DNA from: Olsenella profusa DSM 13989
Lineage (GTDB): Bacteria > Actinomycetota > Coriobacteriia > Coriobacteriales > Atopobiaceae
Assembly: GCF_030811115.1 (NCBI RefSeq)
Contig: NZ_JAUSQK010000001.1
Location: forward strand, 2,418,001-2,482,000
Length of the DNA: 64,000 nucleotides
Reading direction: 5' to 3'
In this document: positions 16,583 through 26,231 of the stretch, piece by piece
How positions within the stretch are numbered: position 1 is the first letter of the stretch
How the letters are laid out: each line of letters begins with the position of its first letter
Translations under genes and position numbers: made by a program
The notes under the pieces: model-generated
Database searches by the model: none
What the model was told of the DNA's origin: nothing
Seen by the model: only the letters and a program-made list of their open reading frames with translations

Positions 16583-19500
16583 GAGCTCAGCCTCCTCTCG
16601 CAGTTCATCACCGGACAGTACTCGCAGGCATACCGGTCCCTGGGCCGCGCCTCGATCCTTCCCTCGAGCAGCTCCTGCACCTTTGCCCCGATGAGCTCCT
16701 CGGTGGCATCAAGCAGGCCATCCATGCCCCGGGCCTCCCCCGCCCGGAAGGTCGCCCCCTCCGGCACCGCCATGCGCGCAAGCGCCTTGGCTCCGGGCAG
16801 GTGGGGGCCAAAGACCCTCTCGCACGCATCCTCGCGCACGGCCCCCGCGATCGCATGGTCCCCCCTGGTGGCCAGATAGACGGTACCCACCACCTTGAGA
16901 TCGGGGTGACGGCGGCGCACGACCTGGCCATAGATGAGCGACTGCACCCTGCGGGGAAGCTCGAGCGTGCCATCCTTTGCGGGGCCCTCCTTGGGAAAGG
17001 CGGCGTACTCGTCCCCGAACGTGGCAGGGCTCTTGTGCTTGTAGTCGATCACCACCGCCTGGCCATGGGCATCCACGTCCACGCGGTCGATGGTGCCGCT
17101 GAGGTAGGCTCCCGCATATTCCACAAGGTCGTCTCCTCGGCCGAAGTCCCACTCGAAGTGGCGCGGCTCGTACCCCACGAAGATCGTGGACTCGTAGTCG
17201 AGCAGCGAGAGGAGGTCCTTGTGCAGCGTGGCGAGCATGCCCTCCTCAGGCGCCGTATGCGGCACAAACGACTGCGGGCGCTTGCGCTTTCCCTCACGGA
17301 TGCCCTGATGGCGCAGGTGCGCCGCAAACTCCTCGTCCAGCACCTCGCGGGCACGTCCGAGCATAAGGGCATCGTGGTCGCTCACCCGCGATCCCGGCAC
17401 CCTGAGCTCCGGATGGGCGGCGACATCGGGCAGGGGCTCGCCCGCCGCGGCAAGAGCCTCGAGGGCGTCGTCGAGCAGCGCACGATGCGTGACCTCCAGC
17501 ACGCGATGTGCAAAGACGCCCATCTCCAGGGCGCCAAGGCCCGCATCGACCGTCCCCAGCCTCAGGCGACGGAGGCTGAACCACTTGTAGGGGCACTCGA
17601 GGTACGACTCGAGCTGCGAGGCGGAGAGCTGCGGCTTGCCATCGACCAGCCCCACGAGACTCCCCTCCTGGGGCACGACGATGAACGGCCGCTTGGAGGG
17701 ATCGATCCGCCCGGCGGGGGCGACCTGCTCCACCCCCTGCGGCGCAGGCGCACCGCAGGGTGAGACGTTCTCCGCGGCGCCCAGCTCGTCACGGGTCTCC
17801 ACAGGCAGTGCCCCTCGGGCGTCCTGCCCATAGCAGGCGAGCAGCTCGGTGAGCATCACGGAGGGGTATGCCTGCCTGGCGTCCGCGTCATTTGTGACGA
17901 ACTCGAGCGCGAACTGCCGCGTGGGTGCGGCGAGCGTGGCGGTAAAGCGGGCGCGCGACAGGTCCATGGGGCTCAGGGGCGGCTCGACGCCCAGCGTCTC
18001 GAGGAGCGCCGTCAGGACGTCGTCCCCGGTGCCGACGGGAGCCTCCTCGGATGTCTGGCCACAGCAGACGAGCGCGTCGACGGAGCCGGGGTCAAGGCGC
18101 GCCGCCGCGGGGGCATCCATCACATCCACGACGCACGATGCGCCGGGCACGACGACCTGCGGCCTGACCCGAAGGGGCCGGGCCTCGAGCGCACGGCAGC
18201 AGACGTCCACGAGCGTCTCGAGGCCGACGTCCCCCTCGGCCGCCGGACCGGCCATGATGCCCAGCTCCCTGAGGGTACCGGCCACATCCAGCACGGCCGT
18301 CAGGACGCCCGTCGCCTCGGCCTCCGCAAGGGCACCCGGGCCGTCGGGCACCGTCGCCGCCGCATCGGACGTGGCCCTGTCGCCAGCGCCACAGGGTGCG
18401 AGCAGCTTGGAGGCCATGGAACCCACACGGCCCCGTAGCAGCTCGCGTGTGGCATGGGCGACGGTGGCGGAGGTCAGCTTCCCGTTCTGCAGCTGGCCAA
18501 GGACATCGGCGGGCGTGAGCAGGCGATCCCTGCGCCACGAGGCGTCGAGCCGGTACGCCCTGCCCACGGGGACGCGGGAGACGCCCGAGAGCAGAAAGTC
18601 GATGAGGTTCGAGGGGGGCCACCACTCCATGCTGCCCAAGCGGACGAGCGTGCCCTCCTCCACGCGCTCGGGCGCCGGCCATGTGGCGTCAAGCGCGGCG
18701 AGACGGGCGACGCCTCGCATGAATCCGGTCAGCGCGCGTCCCGCCTCCGTCTGGCCACAGGGCCGCACAAGCCGAGCGCGCGCCGAGATGCCCCGCGCCT
18801 GGAGCTTGGGAGCCAGCTCCCGCCAGGCGCGCGCCGTGTCGGGCGCGCTCACGGCGATCCGCGCGGCACCCGCGCGGGCGAGCGCGGCACAGTGACGCGC
18901 GACGAGCTCGGCCTCCGCCGTTGGGCCCGCCGCCTCGAGCAGCGTGACCGCACCGGTGGGCCCCACACCGCCCTCCCCGCCAGAGAACAGCGACCGCAGC
19001 ACGCCTGTCAGCTCGTCCGCACGACGAGGATGCCACCCGGCGGCACACCTGCGCTCGGACACCTCCACGCCCCGCGAGCGCGCCGACGCCACGAGGTCGG
19101 CCAGGACCGCGTCGCCAGCGGCATCCACCTGGGAACCGTAGGCTCTCACCTGCAGGTGCACGGCCGTCAGCCGAGCAAGGCCGGCCAAGAGCTCGCGCTC
19201 TGCGCGCGGCAGCATGGCCATGCCCACCGCCACGATGGGGGGGACCGCAACGCCCTGCCGTACAAGCGTGTCGGGAAGGCTGGCCATGACCTCACCTTCC
19301 TCGACGAGGCCCTGCTCGCGCGCGCGGGTGGCATAGGTGCCCACCAGACGAATGACGCTCCGCTCCGCCTCGGTGCAGCGCTCGAGGGCGTCCGCGTGGG
19401 TGGCGGCGCGCGCGCCCATGGGAAGCCAGGGGAGCGCCCGCCGCGCAAGGTCCTGCATCAGATGCCCGGTGCCGGGGTTTGCCTCCACGCCACCCCGCTC

Positions 19501-19803
19501 CTCAGGGGTTGCCTGCGCAAGCACCTGGCCCACAAGAATGGCACGGGCGGTACCCTCGATGACCCTGGAACCGTCCCCCCACACCTCCCAGCGCTCACGG
19601 GCCCACGCGGAGGGCGTGGCTATGGTGACTCCCAGCGACAGCCCCGCATGCCGGGAGAGCTCGCGCGCGGCGACGAGCTGCGTCGTGAGGTCCGGCACCA
19701 GCAGGGTGGCGCGCCCCTGTGTCGCAAGCGCCTCCTTGAGCGTCGCCACCACGGCATCGCTCACCAGACGCTCGTCGGTCGTCCTCACTATGCACAGCGA
19801 CAT
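16579..19803 (-). CDS. addB: PD-(D/E)XK nuclease with helicase-like fold, AddB type
   Basis: A 1074-aa partner of AddA. The N-terminal half is a divergent helicase fold; residues near the start (LLVPDLTTQLVAAREL) replace a working Walker A, as in AddB. The C-terminal nuclease is clear: LSASQLESYLECPYKWF, then GTIDRVDVDAHGQAVVIDYKHKS split over the Asp...Asp-x-Lys site, and YACEYCPVMNCERR. Those Cys, with that in LECPYKWF, match the AddB 4Fe-4S cluster. I chose ATG at 19803 (GGGGGAG just before it, Met-Ser-Leu-Cys). It is the first gene of the addB-addA pair. Confidence 0.85.
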   Translation of the reverse strand: MSLCIVRTTDERLVSDAVVATLKEALATQGRATLLVPDLTTQLVAARELSRHAGLSLGVTIATPSAWARERWEVWGDGSRVIEGTARAILVGQVLAQATPEERGGVEANPGTGHLMQDLARRALPWLPMGARAATHADALERCTEAERSVIRLVGTYATRAREQGLVEEGEVMASLPDTLVRQGVAVPPIVAVGMAMLPRAERELLAGLARLTAVHLQVRAYGSQVDAAGDAVLADLVASARSRGVEVSERRCAAGWHPRRADELTGVLRSLFSGGEGGVGPTGAVTLLEAAGPTAEAELVARHCAALARAGAARIAVSAPDTARAWRELAPKLQARGISARARLVRPCGQTEAGRALTGFMRGVARLAALDATWPAPERVEEGTLVRLGSMEWWPPSNLIDFLLSGVSRVPVGRAYRLDASWRRDRLLTPADVLGQLQNGKLTSATVAHATRELLRGRVGSMASKLLAPCGAGDRATSDAAATVPDGPGALAEAEATGVLTAVLDVAGTLRELGIMAGPAAEGDVGLETLVDVCCRALEARPLRVRPQVVVPGASCVVDVMDAPAAARLDPGSVDALVCCGQTSEEAPVGTGDDVLTALLETLGVEPPLSPMDLSRARFTATLAAPTRQFALEFVTNDADARQAYPSVMLTELLACYGQDARGALPVETRDELGAAENVSPCGAPAPQGVEQVAPAGRIDPSKRPFIVVPQEGSLVGLVDGKPQLSASQLESYLECPYKWFSLRRLRLGTVDAGLGALEMGVFAHRVLEVTHRALLDDALEALAAAGEPLPDVAAHPELRVPGSRVSDHDALMLGRAREVLDEEFAAHLRHQGIREGKRKRPQSFVPHTAPEEGMLATLHKDLLSLLDYESTIFVGYEPRHFEWDFGRGDDLVEYAGAYLSGTIDRVDVDAHGQAVVIDYKHKSPATFGDEYAAFPKEGPAKDGTLELPRRVQSLIYGQVVRRRHPDLKVVGTVYLATRGDHAIAGAVREDACERVFGPHLPGAKALARMAVPEGATFRAGEARGMDGLLDATEELIGAKVQELLEGRIEARPRDRYACEYCPVMNCERRLSS

Positions 19804-19868
19804 GACTCCCCCACCACGGCCTCCCTCGTGAATCCTATGGGCATGGTAGCGCGACCGGGCGACACCGG

Positions 19869-20186
19869 TCAGCCGGCGCGTTCGCCGGATCGCTCCCCCA
19901 GGCGTTCCAGCACCAGGCGATAGCCGCCCGAACCGCCGTGGAGGCACTTGTTCACCCGGCTTACCGTCGTGGACGAGGCGCCCGTCTCGCCCGAGACGCT
20001 CGCGTAGGAGGCGCCCCGCGCCAGCAGCATCGCGACCTCGAGGCGCTGCGCGAGGTCATCGACCTCACGCGTGGTGCACAGGTCGCTCAGCAGGCTGCGC
20101 GCCGCGCCCTCGCTGTCCAGCGAGCACAGTGCGCGGCACAGGCGGACGAGGTTCCTCTCCCTGTTGCTTTGATGATGCTTTGGCAA
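19869..20186 (-). CDS. TrpR-fold regulator, YerC/YecD family
   Basis: A 105-aa protein with the TrpR-like helix-turn-helix: a four-helix region with LLSDLCTTREVDDLAQRLEV and the reader LARGASYASVSGETGASSTTVSRVNKCL. YerC-type proteins form dimers and are proposed tryptophan-independent repressors. The start is TTG at 20186, chosen because AAGGAGC sits just upstream and the first codons match the domain's usual distance from the N-terminus. It is divergent from a holin-like gene 132 bases away and 65 bases upstream of addB on the same strand. Confidence 0.8.
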   Translation of the reverse strand: MPKHHQSNRERNLVRLCRALCSLDSEGAARSLLSDLCTTREVDDLAQRLEVAMLLARGASYASVSGETGASSTTVSRVNKCLHGGSGGYRLVLERLGERSGERAG

Positions 20187-20318
20187 GCCCGCTCCTTGCG
20201 CCCGGAATGGTCAGCCACACTCTAGCGTAATGGAGCGCGCGATCGATGGGGCGCATCGGGCGACCATCCGACAGCCGGTAGGTATATCGTTGTGACAACA
20301 CACACGAAGGGAGCTTCC

Positions 20319-20684
20319 ATGTCCTCGATGAGCTTTTTTGGCCGCTGGATCGTGACGACCATCGCCGTCGCCGTGGCTGCCGTACTCGTCCCTGGCTTTG
20401 AGACCGTGGGGGGCAGCTTCATCGGCCCCCTCGCCTTCGCCCTGGTGCTCGCCCTCGTCAACGTGACGATCAAGCCGCTGGCGCAGGCACTTTCGATTCC
20501 CCTTACGATCGTCACGCTGGGCATCTTCTATGTGGTGGTCAATGCCCTCCTGCTCGAGCTGGCGAGCTTCCTCTCGCGCGGCCTCTTCCATGCGGGCATC
20601 TACATCGCATCGTTCGGCTCGGCGTTCGCGGCGGCCATCGTGATTTCGCTCGTCTCCCTCCTGCTTGGCGGCTTGGGGGACTGA
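20319..20684 (+). CDS. Holin-like small membrane protein (phage_holin_4 family)
   Basis: A 121-aa protein with four membrane segments: WIVTTIAVAVAAVLVPGF, FALVLALVNVTIKPL, a long TIVTLGIFYVVVNALLLEL stretch, and FAAAIVISLVSLLLGG. The NVTIKPLAQALSIPLTIVTLG motif belongs to the small four-TM family misnamed after a phage holin; these are chromosomal and of unknown function. GAAGGGAGC lies before the ATG at 20319. Its last 85 bases overlap the end of the convergent lipase-fold gene. GTTGT-G-ACAAC at 20289-20299 in its promoter region is a small inverted repeat. Confidence 0.8.
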   Translation: MSSMSFFGRWIVTTIAVAVAAVLVPGFETVGGSFIGPLAFALVLALVNVTIKPLAQALSIPLTIVTLGIFYVVVNALLLELASFLSRGLFHAGIYIASFGSAFAAAIVISLVSLLLGGLGD

Positions 20685-21919
20685 GCCGTCTCCGGAGTGG
20701 CGTCGGCCGTGCGCGCCAGGCGCTCGCCTGCCACCTCGCGCACGGCGCCCATCGCCTTGCCCAGCACGCGGGCCGGCATGTCGTGTGCCACCGTCATGGC
20801 GATCGACGCGGCAGTGCCCGCGGCCTCGCGGACGGTGTCGGTCGTGGCAGAGAGCGCCTGTCTCGCAAGGTCGTTGATGACGCGCCTGGTGAGGGGGTCG
20901 ATCTCCCCCATGGCGGCAAGCACCTTCTGCGCACCGCGCGGCGAGGACATGATCTCGTCGAAGGTGGTGGCCCCGCCCGCTCCCAGGGCGTCGAAGAGCT
21001 GGTCGGTGAGGGCGATGCGCCGCTCCATGGGCATGTCGCCAATCCAGTTCGCGAAGACCCTGTCGACCAGCACGCACTCGGGCAGCAACCCCTCGGCGAC
21101 GCACAGCCCATCGGGCGTCACCTGCCAGCTCATGGGATCGTGCTGCAGGGCGCCCCGGGCGTCACTGCGCACATAGAGCCGGGGCTCCTCCGGCCGGTCA
21201 AAGAGCTGCCCCACGACGCTGTAGGCTGGCTGTATGCGGCGAAGGCGGTTGCCCAGCAGGGCGAAGGGGCCATGGGGCATGATGGCCGGGTCCATGCCCG
21301 GGCCATCGTTGCTCCACACGACAAGGAGCCGATCGGAGAGCTCAGGCGGCACCGATGCTGCCGCGAACGAGGCGAGGTTGCCTCCCTTGGAGTGCCCGCC
21401 CACGTACAGGTGGGAGTCGCGTGCCACGGCGGCCTGCGCGGCAGCCGCAAGGTAGCGGGTGGCCTGACGCTGCGCCTCCGTCACCCGAAAGGACAGCATG
21501 AAGTCCTCCCGCCACCCCACGAGCGTGCCATCGGTGCCGCGGAACGAGACGAACGACAGCCCTGGCGCCACGTCCATGGTGAGCGCACCAAACTGGAGTG
21601 AACGGTCGGGATCGATGACGTCCACGTAGTCGTGGAGACCTGCGCCACCAAAGCGTGCCGATGAGCCCAGCGCCCTGAGGTAGGCGCTGCCCACCTTGGC
21701 AAACGAGTGCACGTAGGGCGTAAGGTCATCCCCTGCCCTGTCGAGCAGGATGCGACATGCCTCGGCCACCGTGATGGTGCCCGCGCCAGGCCGAGGAACG
21801 ATGCCCATGAAGTCAACATAGGACAGGACGGAGCAGACGAGGTTGTCCACGTCGTTGAAGGGACGCTCCGCGAGGGTGAGGTCCCCACGCCATGTGAGGT
21901 AGTCATTGATGTTTGCCAT
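20600..21919 (-). CDS. Lipase-fold alpha/beta hydrolase, DUF2974/Mbeg1-like
   Basis: A 439-aa protein. The family core is visible: ...GLSFVSFRGTDGTLVGWREDF (about 120-140) and the nucleophile elbow YVGGHSKGGNLA with S177. These motifs define the Mbeg1-like (DUF2974) lipase relatives; the substrate is unknown. There is no signal peptide, so it is cytoplasmic. The region after about 330 is a helical, Ala-rich tail ending in a low-complexity acidic stretch, the part that overlaps the holin-like gene. GGGAGGTC precedes the ATG at 21919. Divergent from thpR. Confidence 0.82.
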   Translation of the reverse strand: MANINDYLTWRGDLTLAERPFNDVDNLVCSVLSYVDFMGIVPRPGAGTITVAEACRILLDRAGDDLTPYVHSFAKVGSAYLRALGSSARFGGAGLHDYVDVIDPDRSLQFGALTMDVAPGLSFVSFRGTDGTLVGWREDFMLSFRVTEAQRQATRYLAAAAQAAVARDSHLYVGGHSKGGNLASFAAASVPPELSDRLLVVWSNDGPGMDPAIMPHGPFALLGNRLRRIQPAYSVVGQLFDRPEEPRLYVRSDARGALQHDPMSWQVTPDGLCVAEGLLPECVLVDRVFANWIGDMPMERRIALTDQLFDALGAGGATTFDEIMSSPRGAQKVLAAMGEIDPLTRRVINDLARQALSATTDTVREAAGTAASIAMTVAHDMPARVLGKAMGAVREVAGERLARTADATPETAQSPKPPSRRETSEITMAAANAEPNDAM

Positions 21920-22105
21920 GCCGACCTCCCGTCCGTGCACACCCCGACCCGCATGCGCCCGACCTCCAAGGGACGCGTCCGTCCGAGGAGGGAGCGACAG
22001 GGGGTGCCTGCGGCGCCGGTACTGCGTATGGTAGCCTTGAAGGGTACGTGATCGGCTGGCATGCAGTCGGCATTTCGCCGTATGGTCGTCCACTGGGAGC
22101 ACCCC

Positions 22106-22711
22106 ATGACTGATGATGGAAGCCCATCGACAAAGCGCCTCTTCGCGGCCCTGCGCTTCTCGGGCGAGGCGAGCGGTGAGCTCATGGCCTGCCAGGAGTG
22201 GATCCTCGCACAGCTGACCAAGGGCAGGCCCACCAGTCGCGATAATCTTCACCTCACCCTCTGCTACATCGGTCCCTGCGACGCCTGCCAGGAGCGGACG
22301 GCGCGCGAGGCCCTCGACCAGGCCGTGGCGACCTGGAACCGCCAGGTGGAGGATGCCCGGCAGGGCATCGAGCTCACGCTTGGCCGCATCGACACCTTCG
22401 AGAGGCGCCGCGACTCCATCGTCTGGTGTGGCCCTGTGGGCGACGCTCCCCAGGAGCTTGCCCTCCTTCGTGCCGACATCGCTCGCGAACTCGACGCACG
22501 CGGGCTGCCTTTTGGCAGCGAGACCTTCACGCCCCACGTGACGCTCGTACGTGGGGCGCGTGCCACCACAGACCAGCAGAGGCTCTCGGCCCAACGTGCG
22601 ACCTTCACGACGCACCATGACGAGGTGATCCTCATGTGGAGCCACCATCCCGAAGGCGGCTCGCTTACCTACACGCCCATCCACACGGTTGCCCTGGGAG
22701 CACGACCCTAG
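22106..22711 (+). CDS. thpR: RNA 2',3'-cyclic phosphodiesterase ThpR (LigT)
   Basis: A 201-aa 2H-phosphoesterase. Both catalytic motifs are intact: H49-L-T51 (NLHLTLCYIG) and H144-V-T146 (TPHVTLVRG). The family opens 2',3'-cyclic phosphates on RNA ends and was first found as a 2'-5' RNA ligase in extracts; the physiological substrate is not settled. ATG at 22106 was chosen for the GGGAGC site five bases upstream; in-frame starts upstream (22061, 22082) lack one. It converges on the Spx/ArsC gene with a 4-base overlap. Confidence 0.9.
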   Translation: MTDDGSPSTKRLFAALRFSGEASGELMACQEWILAQLTKGRPTSRDNLHLTLCYIGPCDACQERTAREALDQAVATWNRQVEDARQGIELTLGRIDTFERRRDSIVWCGPVGDAPQELALLRADIARELDARGLPFGSETFTPHVTLVRGARATTDQQRLSAQRATFTTHHDEVILMWSHHPEGGSLTYTPIHTVALGARP

Positions 22712-23094
22712 GACAGCAGCGCCTCTGACCACGGGGCCTCTCGGAAACCCACGAGCACGAACGGGGTCCCGTCAGCCCTCGTGCCCACCACCAGCGGGCG
22801 CCTGACCATCATGCCATCCGTTGCGAGCAGCGCCAAGGCATCCTCATCGCTCATGCCGGCGTCCAGCTGGGCCTTCACGTTCTGCTCGCGGTAGAGCCTC
22901 CCGCTCGTGTTGAAGAGGCGGCGCACCGGCAGGTCGGACGCCGCCTGCCAGGTGGCAAGCTCGTCTGCCGTGGGGTTGTCCCGGGAGATGTCGCGACAGG
23001 CGTAGGCGATGCCGTGGGCGTCCAGCCAGACGAGGGCCCTCTTGCAAGTGGAGCATCGGGGATGGCACAGCACGAGGAGCTTGTCGTGGGGCAT
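22708..23094 (-). CDS. Spx/ArsC-family thioredoxin-fold protein
   Basis: A 128-aa protein with an ArsC/Spx fold: LLVLCHPRCSTCKRALVWL carries C14-S-T-C17 plus C10, and the second half has VRRPLVV, where ArsC proteins keep a conserved Arg. It could be a reductase of the YffB/ArsC type or an Spx-like RNA polymerase partner; the CxxC favours redox activity, but no arsenic gene is nearby. GGAAGGA precedes the ATG. It sits 57 bases past gatB on the same strand and may share its transcript. Confidence 0.75.
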   Translation of the reverse strand: MPHDKLLVLCHPRCSTCKRALVWLDAHGIAYACRDISRDNPTADELATWQAASDLPVRRLFNTSGRLYREQNVKAQLDAGMSDEDALALLATDGMMVRRPLVVGTRADGTPFVLVGFREAPWSEALLS

Positions 23095-23151
23095 GGGGAG
23101 TCCTTCCTTCGGGGATGCCTGCACGTGACTCGAGGGGGTCGAGGCGCCCCT

Positions 23152-24720
23152 CTAGCCCTCCAGCCTGGCGGTCAGCAGCTCGTTGAAGAGCTTGGGGTTG
23201 CCCTTGACGCCAGTGGCCTTGGAGGCCTTCATGCACTGGCCCACGAGGTAGCCCACGACCTTCCTGTTGCCGTCGCGATACTGCCTCACCTGCTCGGTGC
23301 AGCGGGCGAGCACCGCATCCACCACGGGCTCGAGCGTCCCGGTGTCCGTGGACTGCCGCAGGCCCCGCTCGTCCACGACCCGCTCGGGATCCTCGTCCGT
23401 GCCGTCCACGGCATCGAGCACATCGCGCGCCTGGGCAAAGGTGATGGCATCGGCCGCCAGCAGTCGAGCGATGCCTGCCGTCTGCGCGGCCGTGATGGCA
23501 CCACATGCCGGCAGGAGGTTGACGACCACGTTGGCCACCGTCGGCGCCACCCCTTCGCCGGCCATCTCGGCCGCCTCCTCGAAGAGCGTCGCGACCGCAG
23601 GATCGCCCGCAATCTGGGCCGCATCGGCGCGCTTGAGGCCAAAGCTGGCCACATAGCGATTGCGCTTGGCGTCGGGCAGCTCGGGGATGCGGGCGGCAGC
23701 GTCATTGATGAACTCGTCCGTGAGGTCGAACGGTGCCAGGTCGGGGTCGGGGAACAGCCGGTAGTCATCCGCCGTCTCCTTCACGCGCATGACCACGGTG
23801 CGCCTGTTGCTGGGCTCCCAGTGGCGCGTCTCCTGATAGATGGTGCCACCCTCCTCGAGCACCTCGGCCTGGCGGCAGATCTCGTACGCGAGGGCGTCGT
23901 GCAGGCCCTTGAAGGAGTTGATGTTCTTCATCTCGGTCTTGGTGCCCAACGCGCTCGTGCCCCGGCGACGCAGGGAGATGTTGCCGTCGCAGCGCATGGA
24001 CCCCGACTCCAGGGAGCAGTCGGAGATGCCCAGCGTACGGAAGGTCTGTTGCAGCCTCTCCATGAAGAGGCGGGCCTCCTCGGGCGTGCGCAGGTCGGGC
24101 TCGGTGACGAGCTCGATGAGGGGCGTGCCGCAGCGGTTGTAGTCGATGAACGACTCGGAGGCGCCGGTGATGCGCCCCTCCTCGCCACCGGAGTGGACCA
24201 TCTTGGCGGCGTCCTCCTCCATGTGGATGCGCAGGATGCGGATGGGCACGGTGTAGGAGCCGTCCGCCGCCTTGTCCACGGTCAGGGGGGCGGCGGCGTC
24301 GTGGGCGGCCACGACATCGGTGCCCGTCATCACGTGGTCGGGACGCTCCCGGGCGCCCTCGCCCGTCACGTCCAGGTCCAGGTGTCCATACATGCAGAAT
24401 GCGACCGGCCCCTGCGTGGTCTGGAAGTTCTTGGCCATGTCGGGATAGAAGTAGTGCTTGCGGTAGAACAGGGAGTGGCGCTGGATCTGGCAGTTGGTGG
24501 CCAGCCCCGCCATCACGATGGACTGGACGGCCCTGCGGTTGGGCACGGGGAGCGCCCCCGGCATGCCCAGGCAGACGGGGCACACGTTGGTGTTGGGCTC
24601 GTCATCGTGGGAGAGACGGCAGTCGCAGAACATCTTGGTGTCGAGCGTGGTGAGTTCGGTGTGCACCTCGAGGCCGATGACGGCCTCCCAGTCCTCAAGG
24701 ACGTCCTGGAGCTTCCTCAT
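23152..24720 (-). CDS. gatB: Aspartyl/glutamyl-tRNA amidotransferase subunit B
   Basis: A 522-aa protein. The N-terminal cradle starts WEAVIGLEVHTEL and has the zinc cysteines C32, C34, C47 and C50 (CPVCLGMPGALPVPN). The C-terminal YqeY-like tail ends KLFNELLTARLEG. GatB binds misacylated Glu-tRNA(Gln) or Asp-tRNA(Asn) and phosphorylates the side-chain carboxylate before amidation. The start overlaps the gatA stop as ATGA. Somewhat longer than the usual 475-500 residues. Confidence 0.96.
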   Translation of the reverse strand: MRKLQDVLEDWEAVIGLEVHTELTTLDTKMFCDCRLSHDDEPNTNVCPVCLGMPGALPVPNRRAVQSIVMAGLATNCQIQRHSLFYRKHYFYPDMAKNFQTTQGPVAFCMYGHLDLDVTGEGARERPDHVMTGTDVVAAHDAAAPLTVDKAADGSYTVPIRILRIHMEEDAAKMVHSGGEEGRITGASESFIDYNRCGTPLIELVTEPDLRTPEEARLFMERLQQTFRTLGISDCSLESGSMRCDGNISLRRRGTSALGTKTEMKNINSFKGLHDALAYEICRQAEVLEEGGTIYQETRHWEPSNRRTVVMRVKETADDYRLFPDPDLAPFDLTDEFINDAAARIPELPDAKRNRYVASFGLKRADAAQIAGDPAVATLFEEAAEMAGEGVAPTVANVVVNLLPACGAITAAQTAGIARLLAADAITFAQARDVLDAVDGTDEDPERVVDERGLRQSTDTGTLEPVVDAVLARCTEQVRQYRDGNRKVVGYLVGQCMKASKATGVKGNPKLFNELLTARLEG

Positions 24721-26231
24721 CGGAGCTCACCCCCCTTCCCGGCGCATCCCGGTGCGACGGGGGCGCCCTGACCCAGCCCAAGGCCCGCGTCCACGCCCCG
24801 CTCGATGGCGCGCGCAAACGTGAGGAGCGAGCGGTCCTTGAAGGCCGGCCCCTGCAGCTGCGCGGAGACGGGCAGGCCCGAGGCGGACCCCAGGCCCAGG
24901 GGAACCGAGATGCCGCCGTTGCCCGCGATGTTGCTGGAGATCGTGAACATGTCCGACGCGTACATCTGCGTTGGGTCGCTGATCTCGCCGAACCTGAAGG
25001 CCGTGCGCGGGGACGTGGGCATGAGGATGACGTCACACTGCTCCCAGGCGCGCACGTAGTCCTGCGTGATGAGCGTGCGCACCTGCTGGGCCGGGTAGTA
25101 GTACTGGTCATAGACGCCGCTGGAGAGCAGGTAGGCGCCCAGCATCTGACGGCGCTTGGCCTCCTCGCCAAAGCCATGGGCGCGCGAGAGCGCCGTCTGC
25201 TCGGCCAGCGTAGAACAGCCCGGCTCCTGGTAGCCATAGCGCACGCCATCAAAGCGCGCGAGGTTGCTGAACGCCTCGCAGGGGGCGATCACGTAGTAGG
25301 CGGCAATGGAGGAGGCGATGTTGGGGAGCTCCACCTCGACGATGCGGGCGCCCTGATCCTCCAGGATGGCGCGGGCCTGCGCGACCGCCTCCCTGGCCTC
25401 GTCCGTGAGGCCGGCAACGTCCAGGAGCTCGGGCACCACGCCTATCCTACGGCCCCCGATGGGGTCATCGAGATGCTCCAGGAAGTCCACGGGGCAGTCC
25501 TGGCTCGTGGAGTCGAACGGGTCCCGACCGGGTCCGGTGAGCGCATTCATGGTCAGGGCCACATCCTCCACACGACGGCCGAGGGGTCCCACCTGGTCGA
25601 GCGAGGAGCCAAAGGCCACCACGCCGTAGCGGCTCACGGCACCGTAGGTGGGCTTCATGCCCACCACGCCGCACAGGCTCGCCGGCTGGCGGATGGAGCC
25701 GCCCGTGTCGGAGCCGAGGGAGACCGTGACCTCGCCGGCGGCCACGGCAGCGGCGGAGCCACCCGAGGAACCACCAGGGACGCGCGCGGTGTCCCAGGGG
25801 TTGCGCGTGGGATGGAAGGCGCTCGACTCGGTGGAGGAGCCAAAGGCGAACTCGTCCATGTTGGCCTTGCCCATGGGCGTCGCGCCCGCATCGAGCATGC
25901 GCTGGACGCAGGTGGCCGTGAAGGTGGACTCGTAGTGCTCGAGCATCCTGGAGGCGCAGGTCGTGCGCGTGCCCACAAGGTGCATGTTGTCCTTGAAGGC
26001 GACGGGGACGCCGGCAAGCGGACCGAGCGGCCTGCCCCCCGCGCGAGCGGCGTCGGTCGTGGCGGCAACGGAAAGGGCCAGGTCGGCAGACACCTGCAGG
26101 AATGCCTGCACCTCCCCATCGCGCGCCTCGATGGCATCGAGGGAGGCCTGGGCGACCTCGGTCGCCGAGAAGGCGCCCCCTGCGACGCCGGCCGCGATCT
26201 GCGCGGCGGAAAGGGCATCGAGGTTGGCCAT
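24717..26231 (-). CDS. gatA: Aspartyl/glutamyl-tRNA amidotransferase subunit A
   Basis: A 504-aa amidase-signature enzyme releasing ammonia from glutamine for GatB. The Ser-cisSer-Lys triad is intact: K80 in VPVAFKDNMHL, S155 in PGGSSGGSAA, and nucleophile S179 in GSDTGGSIRQPAS. GatA starts by sharing one base with the gatC stop (TGATG) and ends overlapping gatB by four bases, so the three subunits are translationally coupled, as expected for a stoichiometric complex. Confidence 0.97.
   Translation of the reverse strand: MANLDALSAAQIAAGVAGGAFSATEVAQASLDAIEARDGEVQAFLQVSADLALSVAATTDAARAGGRPLGPLAGVPVAFKDNMHLVGTRTTCASRMLEHYESTFTATCVQRMLDAGATPMGKANMDEFAFGSSTESSAFHPTRNPWDTARVPGGSSGGSAAAVAAGEVTVSLGSDTGGSIRQPASLCGVVGMKPTYGAVSRYGVVAFGSSLDQVGPLGRRVEDVALTMNALTGPGRDPFDSTSQDCPVDFLEHLDDPIGGRRIGVVPELLDVAGLTDEAREAVAQARAILEDQGARIVEVELPNIASSIAAYYVIAPCEAFSNLARFDGVRYGYQEPGCSTLAEQTALSRAHGFGEEAKRRQMLGAYLLSSGVYDQYYYPAQQVRTLITQDYVRAWEQCDVILMPTSPRTAFRFGEISDPTQMYASDMFTISSNIAGNGGISVPLGLGSASGLPVSAQLQGPAFKDRSLLTFARAIERGVDAGLGLGQGAPVAPGCAGKGGELR

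Noticed and set aside
13079-16879. Open frame of 1266 codons antisense to addA
   Set aside because: addA carries all helicase and nuclease motifs; the antisense reading has none and no ribosome site.
20319-20684. Phage holin indicating a prophage
   Set aside because: The family is chromosomal despite its name, and no other phage gene is present.
22708-23094. Arsenate reductase as a firm call
   Set aside because: The fold fits ArsC and Spx alike and no arsenic resistance gene is nearby, so only the family was named.
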